DNA from: Litomosoides sigmodontis
Taxonomy: Eukaryota > Nematoda > Chromadorea > Rhabditida > Onchocercidae
Length of the DNA: 64,000 nt
Reading direction: 5' to 3'
Assembly: GCA_963070105.1 (NCBI GenBank)
Contig: OY718804.1
Coordinates: 8,105,817-8,169,816, forward strand
The notes beneath the pieces are model-generated. The model was not told the origin of the DNA. It worked only from the letters and a program-made list of their open reading frames with translations, and searched no databases. How positions within the stretch are numbered: position 1 is the stretch's first letter; every line of letters starts with the position of its first letter. Positions 13,901 through 26,317 of the stretch are shown here, piece after piece. A program made the translations under genes and the position numbers.

Positions 13901-15126
13901 TGAACATGGGGCTCTGGAATCAGAAGCCCCTATGAAGCCCACACTTCACATTTTATTACCGCAAAAATTTTATGATTATAATACATAAAATACATTTGTT
14001 TATAGATGAAGTGTTAGTTGCTGCCAATTTCCTTATCCAATATGATACAGACTGGAATCTTAATTTCCTAATTCGTTAATCCAATATATTTTTTACCCAT
14101 GAGTCAAATGTCCGCCGTCAGGCAAGTCCAAACCCATAATTCGGCCATTTGGTTCTACTAAGCCCATGTAAACAGCAAGATTTGCTGGTGATCCCGAGAG
14201 AGCTTGCACATTGACACCCCACTTCTTGTCGTCCAAACCAAACACCTGGAAAGCAAACTCCATTTGTCATTAAAAAAGCAGCGTAATATTTAAGAAATAT
14301 TTTTTATTATATCATGGGAAACGCAAAAGCAATTCATATATTACGAGAATGCTAGGAAAAAAAGCAATGTATGCGCATTTCAACAAGCAACAAGAATTAG
14401 TGCATACCCGAAGCGCACGGCTTTGACATAACATTTCCATCTGATCGATAAATTCATTGCCTGCATAGTATCTACAGAAAAACTTTTCAGAAGACATGAA
14501 CTTTGTTTCTTCCATTTTTTTGAATTATTCTTATTTTTTTGTACTTTAAATATAGCATATCGTTATATTTTTTTAGTCGGGAAATCGATGAAATGATAAC
14601 TAGGTCAAACAAACAACTCATTTGCGAAACACCAATATTGAAAATAATGAACCTGGCGCCAGGGTAGCCTTCTGAATATTTATTTGACATTGAAGAACCT
14701 ATTGCATCAAGAACAGCTTTAGAAGTGAAATTTTCACTTGCAATCAGTTCTAACCCTCGTTTCTGTCTTTGTTTTTCCTAAAGCAGTTTAAAAATGATGA
14801 ATTGAAAAGTCATAAAAAACTAAAAAACTTTATTTTAAACTAGCTAATAAAACACACAGTAATACCATACTTGTCCAAATTTATTATGTTTTACTTAACA
14901 AAGATGTAAAATTGAATATTTATGCACACCTGAAAAACAGGTAAGAATTCAACTTCAACCAAAAATTTGGCTGACATCTAATAAAGTTTAAAAAAACCTT
15001 TTGTATGATTTTGTAAGCTTCAGGATCAACGATACTCAATGAATCCTTCAGCATATTCCTACTTGAAAAATGCATTCGTTCTACTCCCTTAAGCACTGTA
15101 AATGATGGTAAAAGGCAAGAACTCAT
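10988..15126 (-). CDS. mel-32: Serine hydroxymethyltransferase
   Basis: PLP enzyme that converts serine and tetrahydrofolate to glycine and methylene-tetrahydrofolate, the main source of one-carbon units. Eleven exons give 485 residues, a normal SHMT length: 14998..15126, 14653..14777, 14408..14471, 14097..14245, 13617..13762, 13246..13458, 13056..13169, 12727..12849, 11564..11680, 11267..11377 and 10988..11154. All phases agree. Diagnostic blocks are [74 protein letters not shown], the PLP-lysine block [13 protein letters not shown] (Lys about 261), [11 protein letters not shown] and [13 protein letters not shown]. The usual HISGLVAA reads HISALVAA here. No clear mitochondrial presequence is seen, although an upstream leader exon cannot be excluded. 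C. elegans mel-32 is the likely orthologue. Confidence 0.97.
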
Positions 15127-16472
15127 CGAATCGAACGATCATTCAACCATTGATCGGAACCGAAGTAAAGAAATTTACCGGGTTCCCTAAAATTCATGCA
15201 GTTAAGTGATAAAGACCTAATATTCATTCACTTATCGATTACGCACACTCTTCAAGGAAGCGTATTCTGTTACGAGAAACCAAAAAACTAATTTAGCCCA
15301 ACCTGAAGGCACACAGCCCTCTACTACCCCCAGCAAGTGCTCATTCAAATTAGCCCTCGTTTTTAAAATTGCTGCCAATGAGGAAGTGGAAGCGCCAAAT
15401 TCGCTATTCGATGGCACGGTTATAGGTATGGTCGAAGTATTTTTGTGTGCTTGTCAGCGGCACTGATAATAGTGAGTGAAAAATTGCTATTGAATTTATT
15501 TGAACAACCGCACACAGCGCTCCTCTCACTTGCATGAGATGATGGCTATCAATTTAATGTCACTGTTCCATGGAATCCCGAGTGATCGCGGTGTGAGAAG
15601 TGACGACTGAGGAATGCCAAAATATGTGCGGTAGGAGGAATTCTAGGAATTCTAGGTAATTTCAAGAGTGGAAACAGATCTTCCCGTTAGCTGATTCAAG
15701 TTAGGATTGTCTACCTGAATTGTTGGAATAAATTAGCGGAAGGATTTGTGGGCATTGTCCACCTCTTTTGCAATACTCATGCACTGTTCCTTCTGGAACA
15801 TCTAAAGGACCGTGCTCTTATGGTCATTTAAGTTGATCTCCAATTCTCTATTCGCTGATTGAGCTGTACATTCGCTCTATTTTTATCCACTTGTGATGTT
15901 TGTTAAGATCTGTGTGAAATTTTATATCACTGAATATATGCGTTTTTCAACAGGATGATTTCACCATTTCAGATACCCAAGTGTTCAGTCAAAAATGTAT
16001 TTAAAGGAAGGAAACAAATTCATTTATAAGGAAAGTAATTGAAATTGTTAGCGAATGATGAAGTTGAAATGGAGAAAGTATGAACAAAGAAAGTAAGCGA
16101 ATGAATCTAAGCCATAAAGGTAAATGCGCCAATGCAATATTATCATCACAATCCTCAGGTCACAAATAATTCCTCGCACAGCGAAGACGATAGAAATGCT
16201 TCAGAATCTCTTCGTACTGTCTAACAAAAATGATTAGTTAAATGAAGAAGGGAAAACATCGGATAAAAATCAAATGTGAAAAAATTTTCTGCATTTTACG
16301 GCGCGCAGAATAGCTGCTTCTACCTGAAACAAATCCTATGATGAACAGTGATCTAGACAGGTATTTTCTGCCCTAAAATTCTTTCTACCTCACACGAAAA
16401 ATTTCACTGTTTTTTTCTCCAAATAAATTGGAATGAAAAAAAAGACACCAAAAATAGGAGACGTGCGGTAAA
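15127..16472. other. Intergenic, no gene seen
   Basis: Region between the SHMT start and the 3' end of the first FAR-like gene. It presumably includes the SHMT promoter. A 61-codon minus-strand open frame at 15232..15417 has no motif and no splice link that keeps frame with SHMT. Confidence 0.5.
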
Positions 16473-17792
16473 TTATTGCTTCGGATTGATCATTCTATCA
16501 GCTCGATTGAATGCTCTTTTCACGTCAGTGCTATCGAACACACGTCTCATGTAATCACGAAATCGTGGATCTAAAAGTGCAACGAGATTCTTCCTTTATA
16601 TTGAAAGTTAATTGTTCACAGTTCAGCAACTAAGTGATGAAATATCAAATGTCGAGAGGAATTCCTTTCGATGAATGAAATGGTAAGATTATACTTCTAA
16701 TCAATTCTGCTATTTCCGGAAATGCTGCTTTCAGGTCACTTTTTGCTGTCTCACTTAACTGATCATATATTTTAAATGTTTCATTTATGAATGATTTCAT
16801 TTTCATAAATGTCCCTTTTGGCGCTGTTTGTGGATTTGTAAATAACGCCACGTATTTATCGCTAACCTGAAAGAGCCCTGAATAAACTATTATGTCAAAA
16901 ATCAGTTCGCAACTTTTCAACACTTCTTGCATGCACTTTTGCAAACAGACGGGAAAAGTCTCTACTAGCAATTTTCAGGTTAATTAAAGAAATAAAAACT
17001 GACTTTTTTAGTGAAACTTTTGCTTTCCGGCTTTAAACGTTCAATTTTGTGTGACAAATAGTTCTGCACACCCATAACTTTCTGATAAGCATTCTCGCTT
17101 TTTTTCTACAAGGAAAAGAGCAATGAATAAAATTTATAGAATTTTCTTGCAGTATGGAAGAAGTCGAGGAAGAAGGAAATAAAAAAGTAAAGATGAGAAA
17201 TTTATAAAAACCAACCTTCAAACCTTCCAAAAATTCCTTTTCAGTGCCAGCTGTTAAACGACTTCGTGAAATGTTTTTGGTCAGTTCTAGAAGTGCGCTT
17301 CGATCCATGTCGTTCAGATCGCCGAAAAATATCAGCAAACTGGATGGGATGAATTCTGAAATTGCCTTCAAAGCATTTGCGCGGTACTATGATGCATTTC
17401 TCTATTATTGGGAGACTGTCAGAACTTTCTCTCCTTCCGGCAATGTTAGAAATGATGAGGAAGATTCCGGTCACTCAACTTTCCCATTAATTCAGGTGTC
17501 GGTAGCATCATTAGAGTCGTTTTCACTTGCTTGAAGATTCCGTAAGTAACAATTATAAGTTGGTGTTAGTTTTTTAGAGAGACTTTTGTGGACAAAAGTT
17601 CAGGAATTGAACTCACCCAGTTAAATACTTCAGAAACTGAAAGTTTGATTTGTAAATCTAACCAAGTAATTCGATAGCCAAAGATGTGATATCGGTGCGA
17701 CTGGAAGCCGATTTACCAGCAACTGGTCTGGACGCTGATAATCTTATACAGCACAACAGTATCAGTGATAGCACGCAGTGGTAGCGCAACAT
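16473..17792 (-). CDS. Secreted FAR-like (fatty acid/retinol-binding) protein, copy A
   Basis: Five exons encode about 213 residues: 17663..17792, 17216..17355, 17004..17105, 16695..16866 and 16473..16570, with consistent phases. The N-terminus (MLRYHCVLSLILLCCIRLSAS) is a signal peptide. The mature part matches the all-helical nematode FAR family in order: FIPSSLLIFFGDLNDMDRS (family: IPEEVxxFYxxLTxEDK), the helix with LSHKIERLKPESKSF, then FMKMKSFINETFKIYDQLSE followed by KSDLKAAFPEIAELI (family: YKALSxEAKxELxxxFPKI). FAR proteins bind fatty acids and retinol and are secreted by parasitic nematodes. This copy is divergent and slightly longer than the usual ~180-190 residues. It lies about 0.9 kb downstream of a second copy in the same orientation. 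Ligand binding is inferred from family, not shown. Confidence 0.75.
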
Positions 17793-17919
17793 CCCGTCAA
17801 AATTAACAGGGAAGAGAACTTCGAGACAATTTCAGAAGCTAACCAATTTATTAAATTCAAAAAAGGCAACTACTAGCAGTGTAATACCAAGAAGTCATAC
17901 AGTGAATAGGAAGACGAGA

Positions 17920-17972
17920 AATCAAAGAGAGGGAGAGAAAGAGAGAGAGGGAGGGCGAGAGAGAGAGAGATA
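17920..17972. repeat. (GA)n-rich microsatellite
   Basis: Imperfect GA/GGA repeat (GAGAGAGGGAGGGCGAGAGAGAGAGA) in the spacer between the two FAR-like genes. The surrounding 17793..18740 spacer holds no gene that I can support. Confidence 0.8.
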
Positions 17973-18740
17973 GAAAGTGGAGAGATGAGCGGATGGTTCT
18001 TTTGGTTCTCTTTGAATTGAAATCCCAAAATTGTTGGCAAATTTTTTTTTTTCTAGCCGGGAACACAAATTACCATTTTACTCTGAATGCCTAGCTAAAA
18101 CATTGCTTTTGAAGTAACCGCCGCTCAAATGTGGCTTTCAGCATTTATAGTTTTGTTGCTGATGAAAGAGCTTGGTGATGTATTAGTAACTATTGTTACT
18201 TTTTAATATACTTTAGTTGTAATTATGAGCGGCTATAATTTAAAAGTTAACCAACTGATCGGAAATGAAAGTAAGGAAAAGAATGAATCGTAAATTTAAA
18301 ATGGATGATTGGGCTATAAATGCCACTGCGGATGTAGTTTAACGAAATGTTCACTTTTGCTCTTGCTTTCTCTCTCCTCTTTTTGCTGCCACTTTTCAAC
18401 TTTTAATAACACTCGATGCCAAGTGTTAAACTGCCATGAAAAATGTTGAAATTGGTAAGAGCGGTTTGACAAGCCGCATCATATGATATCATATCATCGA
18501 ACATAATCCAATGGAATGGGACTGTCAGCATTATTAAGAAATGTGTCTGACAGTTGCAAATGAAATTGTACGAAAAGCAGCCAACTTATTATCCGAGTAG
18601 TAAGGGATAGTGAAAATAGCTTTTATTGATAATATCACTCTTTTTTCTCTTTGCTTTTTTTTTAAAGTTATCACATTAATTGGATGAGTTAATGCATTTC
18701 ACAGTGATGCGACTGGAAGAGGCAGCGAGTGGAAATTTGT

Positions 18741-20060
18741 TTATTTGGTCGCAATAACCTTTTTAAATGGTAATTCTTCATTGTCAGTTAATGAATTTGT
18801 GGCGCTTCGCAACGATCCCTTCCTGCCATCTCTGCCAAAACTTCTAGAGTTCTTAAATTGAGCGTCTGAATCTCCCCTCTCGTCATCAGTGCTTGGTGAA
18901 AAGGTTGACGATGTTTTCGTGGTGAAATTTACCTTAGCCAAATTCCGCAAGATGAAGCGTGTGATATCATCTGAACAATGGTAATTACCAATTACCTTCA
19001 TAATTTCATTTTAGTGAGAGCGATAAATGAAAAAAAAAAAAAAGAAAGCTGATAAATATTACTTGTAGCGTATGATCCGATAGTTGGGAAGGCCTTGAGT
19101 ACATCATCCTGAGCCGGTTGTGGTAGTTCGTCAAACTTATCTATTATCTCTTTTGCAAAGTCTTTCAAGTCATCAAGAATATTCATGAGACCATCTCGAC
19201 TGAAAACTACCAAAAATCGCTTCAAAATCTGTAAATTTTTAAAACATGAAACTTAAATTTATTTAATTCTGTGATTTTTAAAATTTAAAACGAAATTTAC
19301 GAAATTTTCTAGAATTAAAAAAAGTCACATTTTCAATGAACTGTCGACTCTCCGGTTGCATAGTGTCCAATTTGTCACTAATGATATTTCTTAGGCCAAT
19401 TAGTTTAGCAAGAAATCCTCCTGCCTCATTCTGGAAGTTTAAATTAGTTTGCACAGGTAGTAGCAATCAGCTCAAGCATTACTATTTATATTTCCATGGC
19501 TTGTGCAGGCGCAAGTTACACTTGCGATTAATTTAATCCTGGAAAATCAGAAATTACGCTGTTACTTCAAGAAAGTTCGAGAACAAGCAAATTCTAATTC
19601 TTTCAAAGTTACTTCACAATGCCATAGAAGGGTGCAAATTTTACCTTTAAAATATCCAAGAATTGACCATCTGAGAAGTCGAGAGCGCCTGTTTCAGTAT
19701 ACTTTTTCAACTTCAGTCTTTCCTCCTCATCCAAGTTATTGTAGAATGCTCTTAATTCTTGTTGTAAGGACCCTGCACAAGCATACTGTAGTTTTATATA
19801 TTGCTTCACTCAAGAATTGTTGAAATTGTCAATTGCTTTGTTAAACTTATGGGGTCTACTGGAAGCCACTAATTTTATGCATTGGAAACTTTTTTTCATT
19901 TCAGCAAAAAAATGTTTTAAACTGATGACAGTTAAGAAGACTTATTTTCCTGTATATCCTCGACATCAGCGCTTTGATTAACAGCGCCTACTGGGACCCC
20001 GTGAAGTTCCAGCGGAATTTTGGAGATGCAAAAGATGCCAAAGAGAAATTTCAGGAACAT
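18741..20060 (-). CDS. Secreted FAR-like (fatty acid/retinol-binding) protein, copy B
   Basis: Model of about 235 residues: 19992..20060 (first exon uncertain), 19645..19785, 19329..19430, 19063..19228 and 18741..18970. The first exon starts MFLKFLFGIFCIS, a plausible signal peptide. The donor chosen (GTAGGC at 19991) gives the right phase, but an alternative first-exon end is possible. The mature part shows LQQELRAFYNNLDEEERLKL, FLAKLIGLRNIISDKLDTMQ with PESRQFIEN, and LKDFAKEIIDKFDELPQPAQ followed by DDVLKAFPTIGSY, the helices of FAR proteins in order. Exon 3 is 102 nt in both copies and the three internal intron phases (0, 0, 1) are identical, which indicates tandem duplication. The copy differs by a longer polar C-terminal tail of about 63 residues rich in Ser, Asp and Arg. 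Confidence 0.68.
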
Positions 20061-21485
20061 AACGAATAAGCGCAATTGCAATAATCTGCTGAAATAATCT
20101 TAGAAATGCTTTGAGAAGTTTGGTTTCAAAAATTTTTGACATTTTAGGAGTAATTGTTGACATCAATTGAAGTGACTAATTTCTATGCTTCAAACACTCT
20201 TGAAATCTCTAGTTTCGTTGAATTAAATTTCTGACGATTTCAGTTATTCGCCTTAATGCGTGATCCTCCAAATCTCACTTTAAGTAGTATTCTCAAATTT
20301 TGAAACTTTTTCGGAGTTCAAACTTGCCGTTGTATTATTTCACAGTTATAAACCAATATATCAACTACATGTATACTTTTTTCCTGTAAATTAAACAATA
20401 AAAGTGAAAATTCTCTGGGATCAATTGAAAGCAAAATAAATAGTTTCAAGCGTTTAAATAAGTTAAAAAGCAGGCGCTAAGTGAAAATAATAAACAATTG
20501 GCTGTGAACAGCTGACATCTCCCATCACCATCCACTCTCTTTCCACACCGTTGCTTTTTTTTCAGCCAATAAACCTTGGAATAATTTACGAGAAAAGTGT
20601 TGAGGGATAATTTATGAGTGAAATGTGACAGTAATAGTTACTCTTTTCAACTCATTCCAATCATTCCTCCTTTTTTTTCACTCATTTGTCCCAAGCGAAC
20701 AGTTATTTGCCAAGCATTTTACTCATCAAACATGTCCCAATCGATAATAACGTGGAGATTACACGTCATGGCGCAATTGTTCAACGTCTTCCGCAAGATG
20801 TGTAATCATTTCACTTATCCTCCATCACATTAATTGCTTACTTTTATTTAACCATTTTCATCTCGAATTCAATACAATTGTTGAAGGTTTTCATTTCATG
20901 CCTCTGCTCGAAATGACTCGCAAATCGTAATTCTCTCAAAGAAAAGCCTTAGTGTGGACATGGTGAAAGCTCTATGTACTATCAACTATTCATCATCTTT
21001 GTTGTCCAATTAGTCATGAAACGGTAGGGCTATTTATAGAAATAACAAGTAACTATCTTACCTTTCGGCATGAACCTTACTTTTATCTTATTAATTGTGA
21101 GACATCAGTATTTCACACTGGGCCTTGTACTTCTGAACGCCTGTGTTTCAGGGTGTGTGTGTGTGTGTGTTCGGAGGTCTCGTTGGTTTATGTGCCGCTT
21201 TGCGGGTTCACCTGGATGTGCAAGTTTTCCGCAGTCCATTTAATGAATGGATATTAATTAGTCGAGACTTTTTTAGATCAAAAAAAGTATTTTACTAAGT
21301 GCTTTGTTTAGTATCGTAATGTTAAACATAATGAAATGGATGTGGACAATATTTTTAGAATGCTATATTCGGTAGTGTGGTACTTTATTTACAGCGCTCT
21401 CTTTTCATGCCGTTAACTCCTTGACATTAATATGCCTGATTTTTTTACCCCACTGAGGTGCTGTTCAAATCGTTTAATTCATATC
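20061..21485. other. Intergenic with (GT)n repeat
   Basis: No gene seen. A (GT)n microsatellite lies at 21153..21170. The region separates the minus-strand FAR-like pair from the plus-strand myosin light chain and so should carry both upstream regions. Confidence 0.5.
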
Positions 21486-21492
21486 ATTGCAG
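21486..21492 (+). promoter_or_regulatory. Candidate trans-splice acceptor for mlc-4
   Basis: ATTGCAG lies 26 nt upstream of the mlc-4 ATG, with no upstream coding exon. This is where a nematode spliced leader would be added. Inference from position and consensus only. Confidence 0.45.
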
Positions 21493-21518
21493 TGAACTGT
21501 GCACGCTGCGTACCACTG

Positions 21519-22880
21519 ATGGCATCCAGGAAGACACTGAATCGACGGCCTCGTCCGCAGCGAGCAACCAGCAATGTCTTCGCTATGTTTGATCAAGCAC
21601 AAATACAGGTCACTGCTGACTTATGGTTATGTGGGTTGGAATCAACAAGTTATAATCCGTTAGCGCCTCATCTATATACATTTGCATAAACTATATTCAT
21701 ACGATTAACGTATTTGTTTATTTTATGGTACTTCTTTGAAGTCTTATACAGTCAGATGCAGATTCTCATTCATGAAATTTAAGGAATTTAAAGAGGCATT
21801 TAATATGATCGATCAGAATCGTGATGGTTTCATAGATGTCCAAGATTTGCAGGATATGTTTGCATCATTAGGTTCGTACCATTGAGCAAATATATGCAAA
21901 GTTTATAAAACATAGAATTCTATAAGCTTTATTCACATTATTTGGTAAATTCATTTTCAGGGAAAGAAGTAAATGAAGAATTTTTGGAAAAAATGATCAG
22001 TGAAGCTCCAGGACCAATCAATTTTACTATGTTTCTTACATTATTTGGTGAGAAATTGACTGGAACAGATCCGGAAGAGGTTATAGTTCGTAAAGCAATC
22101 CATTGTTCATTGTATATTTTATATTAATATATTGGTTGACATATTATTTTTATTATATTGCTTTGCTTAGAATGCATTCTTCGAAATCCGAGGTTTTATC
22201 GTTATCGGAATAATTTCTTATGTAGGTGATCAAAAACGCATTTCAATGTTTTGATGTTGATAACAGTGGTTTTCTGAATGAAGATCGTCTTCGGGAATTG
22301 TTGACTACAATGGGCGATCGTTACACCGATGAGCAAGTAAGTCCTATGAGTATTTAATTACTTATGACTTCGCAGAAGTTGCAGAAGTTAATTCACAGAA
22401 ATTAATGCATTCTTCTTACCAACTATCATTTGATGAAAAGTTGTACATTTGGAAACATCAAGTCGTCTTTCATATTTTAATAATCTTTGTTGCCTGTTTC
22501 GTGCTCCATTCTTTTATAGATCTAATTTTATGTAGAGGCTAGTAGGGAAACTGTTTTAACAAAGAACCTACCTATGAACAATCACATCCATGAGAATGAA
22601 GGTACATTCAGTGCATACCATAGTAGCAATTAGCAATTAAACAATAGTTCTTGCAGTTAAGTCAGTATCAGTGTGCAGCATATTCGTCACCCAATATCTC
22701 TCTGTTTCATAACTAAAGGTTTCATTAAATCACATCTACATTATTCCTTTTCCTCAGTGAGTAAAATTACAGGTGGATGAATTGTTTCGCGATGCACCGA
22801 TCAAAAATGGTATGTTTGATTATGTCGAATTCACCCGAATGCTTAAGCACGGCACGAAAGATAAAGATGACGCTAATTGA
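21519..22880 (+). CDS. mlc-4: Non-muscle myosin regulatory light chain
   Basis: EF-hand light chain that binds the neck of non-muscle myosin II and controls contractility in cytokinesis, polarity and morphogenesis. Five exons give 171 residues: 21519..21608, 21784..21871, 21961..22079, 22226..22336 and 22773..22880. The sequence is nearly that of C. elegans MLC-4: [20 protein letters not shown] with the phosphorylatable Thr17/Ser18, the first EF-hand [51 protein letters not shown] and C-terminal [20 protein letters not shown]. Only the first EF loop retains a full acidic ligand set, as usual in regulatory light chains. An in-frame open stretch extends upstream of the ATG, but it is not family-like and lies across a good acceptor, so the chosen start is kept. 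Confidence 0.97.
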
Positions 22881-23010
22881 GAACTCGTGAAAGATTATGC
22901 TGTTATTTTATCATCATGATGTCATGCTTTGCCTTTCTTTGATGGATATTAATAACAGTTTTATCAATTTACATCTCCGAATATCTCTGAAAACGATCCC
23001 TTAGAAAACA

Positions 23011-23016
23011 AATAAA
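23011..23016 (+). terminator. Polyadenylation signal of mlc-4
   Basis: AATAAA found 130 nt after the mlc-4 stop codon on the same strand, the first canonical hexamer there. Confidence 0.5.
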
Positions 23017-26000
23017 ATTGGGCAAGAAGAATGGAGAGTGTAATCAGTGGATAAACGGAAGGTATAATATATGGTATGACAACAGCATTTTGGTTTGATG
23101 ACATTAATTTACTACTTCACTGAAAAAGTAAAATGGAGTTTTATGTGCATTTTTTGCTCGCTGTGTTTATGCAAGTTTTTAGTATTCATAATCAGTGCAA
23201 AAGATTACTGCCTTATATCCTGCTATCGTTCATATTTAAATGACTATTGAATTGTGAATATTAAGGAAGCAATGACAAGGAAACCAATTCAGTATGTCAA
23301 TCTATTTTGGTTCAAGTTCAGTTTGTGTTTTGTTTCTGCGATTCATATATATTATGCCAATTTTTTTTCCACTGAAATGAAAAGCGAGAGTAATTTTGCG
23401 GTCAACGAGGGAACTTTGAAAATTGAATTGGAATTTTAATAAAGTCCATTGTGGACTTTGTAGGAAATGATTTCACATGTGATTATCATCGCTCAATTCA
23501 ACGTGGGGCTGTGTACTGCTGATGGATAGCTCATTTCACGTCTCCTTAATGAGTGCTTTTTTCTATTAAATTATTTTTGATTAGAAAACAGTTTTGAAAG
23601 GGTTGAAATGTACAGTAGTGTTGTGCTGTACTGATCTCACTCAACAATAATGAATGGTGCTTGTAGAGAAGGCTATTTTAAAGATGAGTTGTTAAGTTTT
23701 GGAAAAATGAGCAATGAAGGAGGACAGACATTTGTTTAAGTATTGAAAGGACGTGTTATTCTTCTCTGTAAAACGATGATGTTTTGCAATGGAAAGGAGG
23801 AACATTTTATCTTTTATGGATTTTTCATTAATTTCTCGATCCTTTTGTTTGCTCAAATCGAAATTATCCACTTTTCTAAGTGCTACTGAGCCAATAGATT
23901 GTGGTTGAGGCTCTGAAAGCTCGCTTTCGATTCTCGTGGTCTAATACATTTGTTTGAGGCCTGAGGCTTGCGGTCGTATTGTGAAGGAATTAAGAATTAA
24001 ATGTGTGAATTGCATTCACAGTTGCTGATTTTATAAAATCATTTAATGAATGAACAAGGAAGTGCAAAAAAGGCAATCTTTTCTAACTGTTCTATTTTAA
24101 TAAAGACCGGTCTGTTCCTCCCTTATTAGTCTTTTTTTCAATAATCAATTCTGAATTCAGTCTCTACATTTCACTGAAAATTTGTTTTTATCAGACTAAT
24201 TAATTATTTTGAAAAAGTACAACGCCTTTGTAAGGCCACTAATATTGTTATATTTCCTAGCTATTGTTGTACGTTGTATTATTGTTGTATTTCCTAGTCT
24301 GTTGTATTTCCTAGCTACGTTGTTAGCATGAAAAAGCACTTCCGCGGTGAAATGTCCCCTGCAACACTTCTCCCACTGATCTGGTCCTTCCGCAACAGTG
24401 CCGCCAATGAGCTCGACAAAAACGCATGATCAGCAGGAGCAGAAGGAGGAAAAACATAAACAACAGACCGTCGCCGATCGATCTATCAATTTTAAAAAAA
24501 TATGTGTATGTATGTCTATCTGTCCGTAATGCATCCTTGCGTTTACGTCTGCACGTGTGTAGCTGTTGATATTTTGGCGATGATTTGCTCGTCTGACATG
24601 ACTCACTTCCATTCATTTCACCAGAAGAAAGAGGAAATTTACATTTCATTTTTCCAAATGTTTTATCGTAAAAGGAAGCAATAGGCCTGTCTGTCTAGCC
24701 CTCTTCATCGGTCCTATCGTTTTTTCTTTTTTAATAAATTTCAACCAGACAGGCAGACAGAGAAGCGAAGAGCTACACAAAAAATGCCTGCAACATTTAG
24801 ATGACAAAAAATGTTTAAATTTTTTTTGAATACTTTACTTTCGTTGCAATAAACCTGAAAGCAGTACAACGACAACTTCCATCAAAAAAAGTGAAAGTTT
24901 AACCGTTCAACTAGCCGTTAACACTGAGCTAAGTTCAACAATGGAGGGATTAAATTAACATTACCAAACTAATTTCGCTTACTTTGATCTGTGATCATTG
25001 TGATCATTAAACGGTCCTTAATTTTAATTTTAGGCCATTCCATTTCACTTCACGTCTAATTCCAGCAGAAGGAATTATTTCAACTTCAGTGATATTTTTG
25101 CAGCAAACATAGCTTGCTATTCATAAGCCTTCCACTCCAACTTCTCCATTAGTCCTCCAAACTTTCCCTATCATTTCAATTCAATTCAACTACCCTGACA
25201 TCTATCTACACATGGCACCCGCCAACCTATTTCTCCTTCACTCCGCCTTTCCTATATCCATGCTTGCATAAACAATTCCACGTGACCTACAGAAGTTATC
25301 CGTCCGTCAAAAGAACTGGAAGACAGTTGCTTCTTCTCAAAAATGTCAATAACACTCACTTTCCATCTCTCACACTCCTCTAACGCTTCCAGACAACTAA
25401 ACCCATTACTTGCTTATCAATTTTTGGTATCTTTACAGTATTTAAATAAATTAATGTGAAATATGCTCGAAGCGGGTTTAGCTTGCTCACTATAGCAACT
25501 GCTGCTATTAGGGGAAAGCGGAAAGGTCTCTCACCGTTCGCCTAATGCTTCATCATTTTTCTCTAACGCCTTGATTAGTTATTAACTTCGATTTCATTCC
25601 ATTCAGTTTTTCTTTTTTTTTTTTTAAATTTCAGAACCGTCGAAATTCCCAATGCTAGAACTTCAAAGGTGACCGATTACTGATCTTCTGATATGAATGA
25701 TTGAGAATCATAGGTGCCGATAAAGTGCGCTTAAAATGAATTGACACTAAAAGATAATACTTGTCAACAGTTTACTTTTAGATGATTTTTTTTTTGAATT
25801 TCCTCAACAACTCTGAACAATTGACCTCTTGCCGACAGGCATAGATAATCTCTCTAACTGTCTCGAAATTTAATTTGCATTTATTCTCTTATCTCTTCAC
25901 GTCAACCACGTAATGCGCTTTTTAATGAAAAGTGTTAGAAACAGATAATTGCATTGCTAAATTTGTGCTATTGAAGACTTTCACAGATTCTTTTACATCA

Positions 26001-26305
26001 CTCATTCCTCCCTTATCATCCTTTCTCTTTGCCTGAAATTACCTTTTTTTTAAATGCTAGTAAATCACGGCTTATGATAAAGCGCAGAAATTATCATTAA
26101 TTTCATTGAAATAAAAAAAATGAAAAAAAAAGGAAAAACAAAAAAAAGCAAAAACGAGCGAAAGATAATTTACTTATTAAGTAAATTTAGTTAAATTAGA
26201 AATATCAAAATATGAATTTATTAAAATTTACATACACATTTACAACTTTAATTTGTTTGTGCGCCATAATTTCTTGGAATTTTTGATTGGATTAAAAGTT
26301 AATTT
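23017..26305. other. Long intergenic region, no gene seen
   Basis: About 3.3 kb without a supportable gene. Open frames around 24323-24684 are low-complexity or contain runs such as Leu/Phe-rich readings of T-rich DNA, with no matching exon structure. An A-rich stretch lies at about 26110-26160. A short tandem repeat near 24.25 kb is listed separately. Confidence 0.5.
24247..24325. repeat. Imperfect direct repeats of GTTGTATTTCCTAG
   Basis: The 14-mer occurs exactly at 24284-24297 and 24301-24314, with a one-mismatch copy (GTTATATTTCCTAG) at 24247-24260. Flanking CTAGCTA-GTTG elements also recur. It is a small degenerate tandem array with no sign of a transposon. Confidence 0.7.
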
Positions 26306-26317
26306 GAGCAGTTGCAG

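Noticed and set aside
23900..23945. TTCGATTC element resembling a tRNA T-loop
   Set aside because: Flanking bases do not pair into a T stem, and no D arm, anticodon arm or acceptor stem could be drawn.
24323..24684. Three overlapping open frames on both strands
   Set aside because: Mutually exclusive, no family motifs, no flanking exons, Leu/Phe runs from T-rich DNA.
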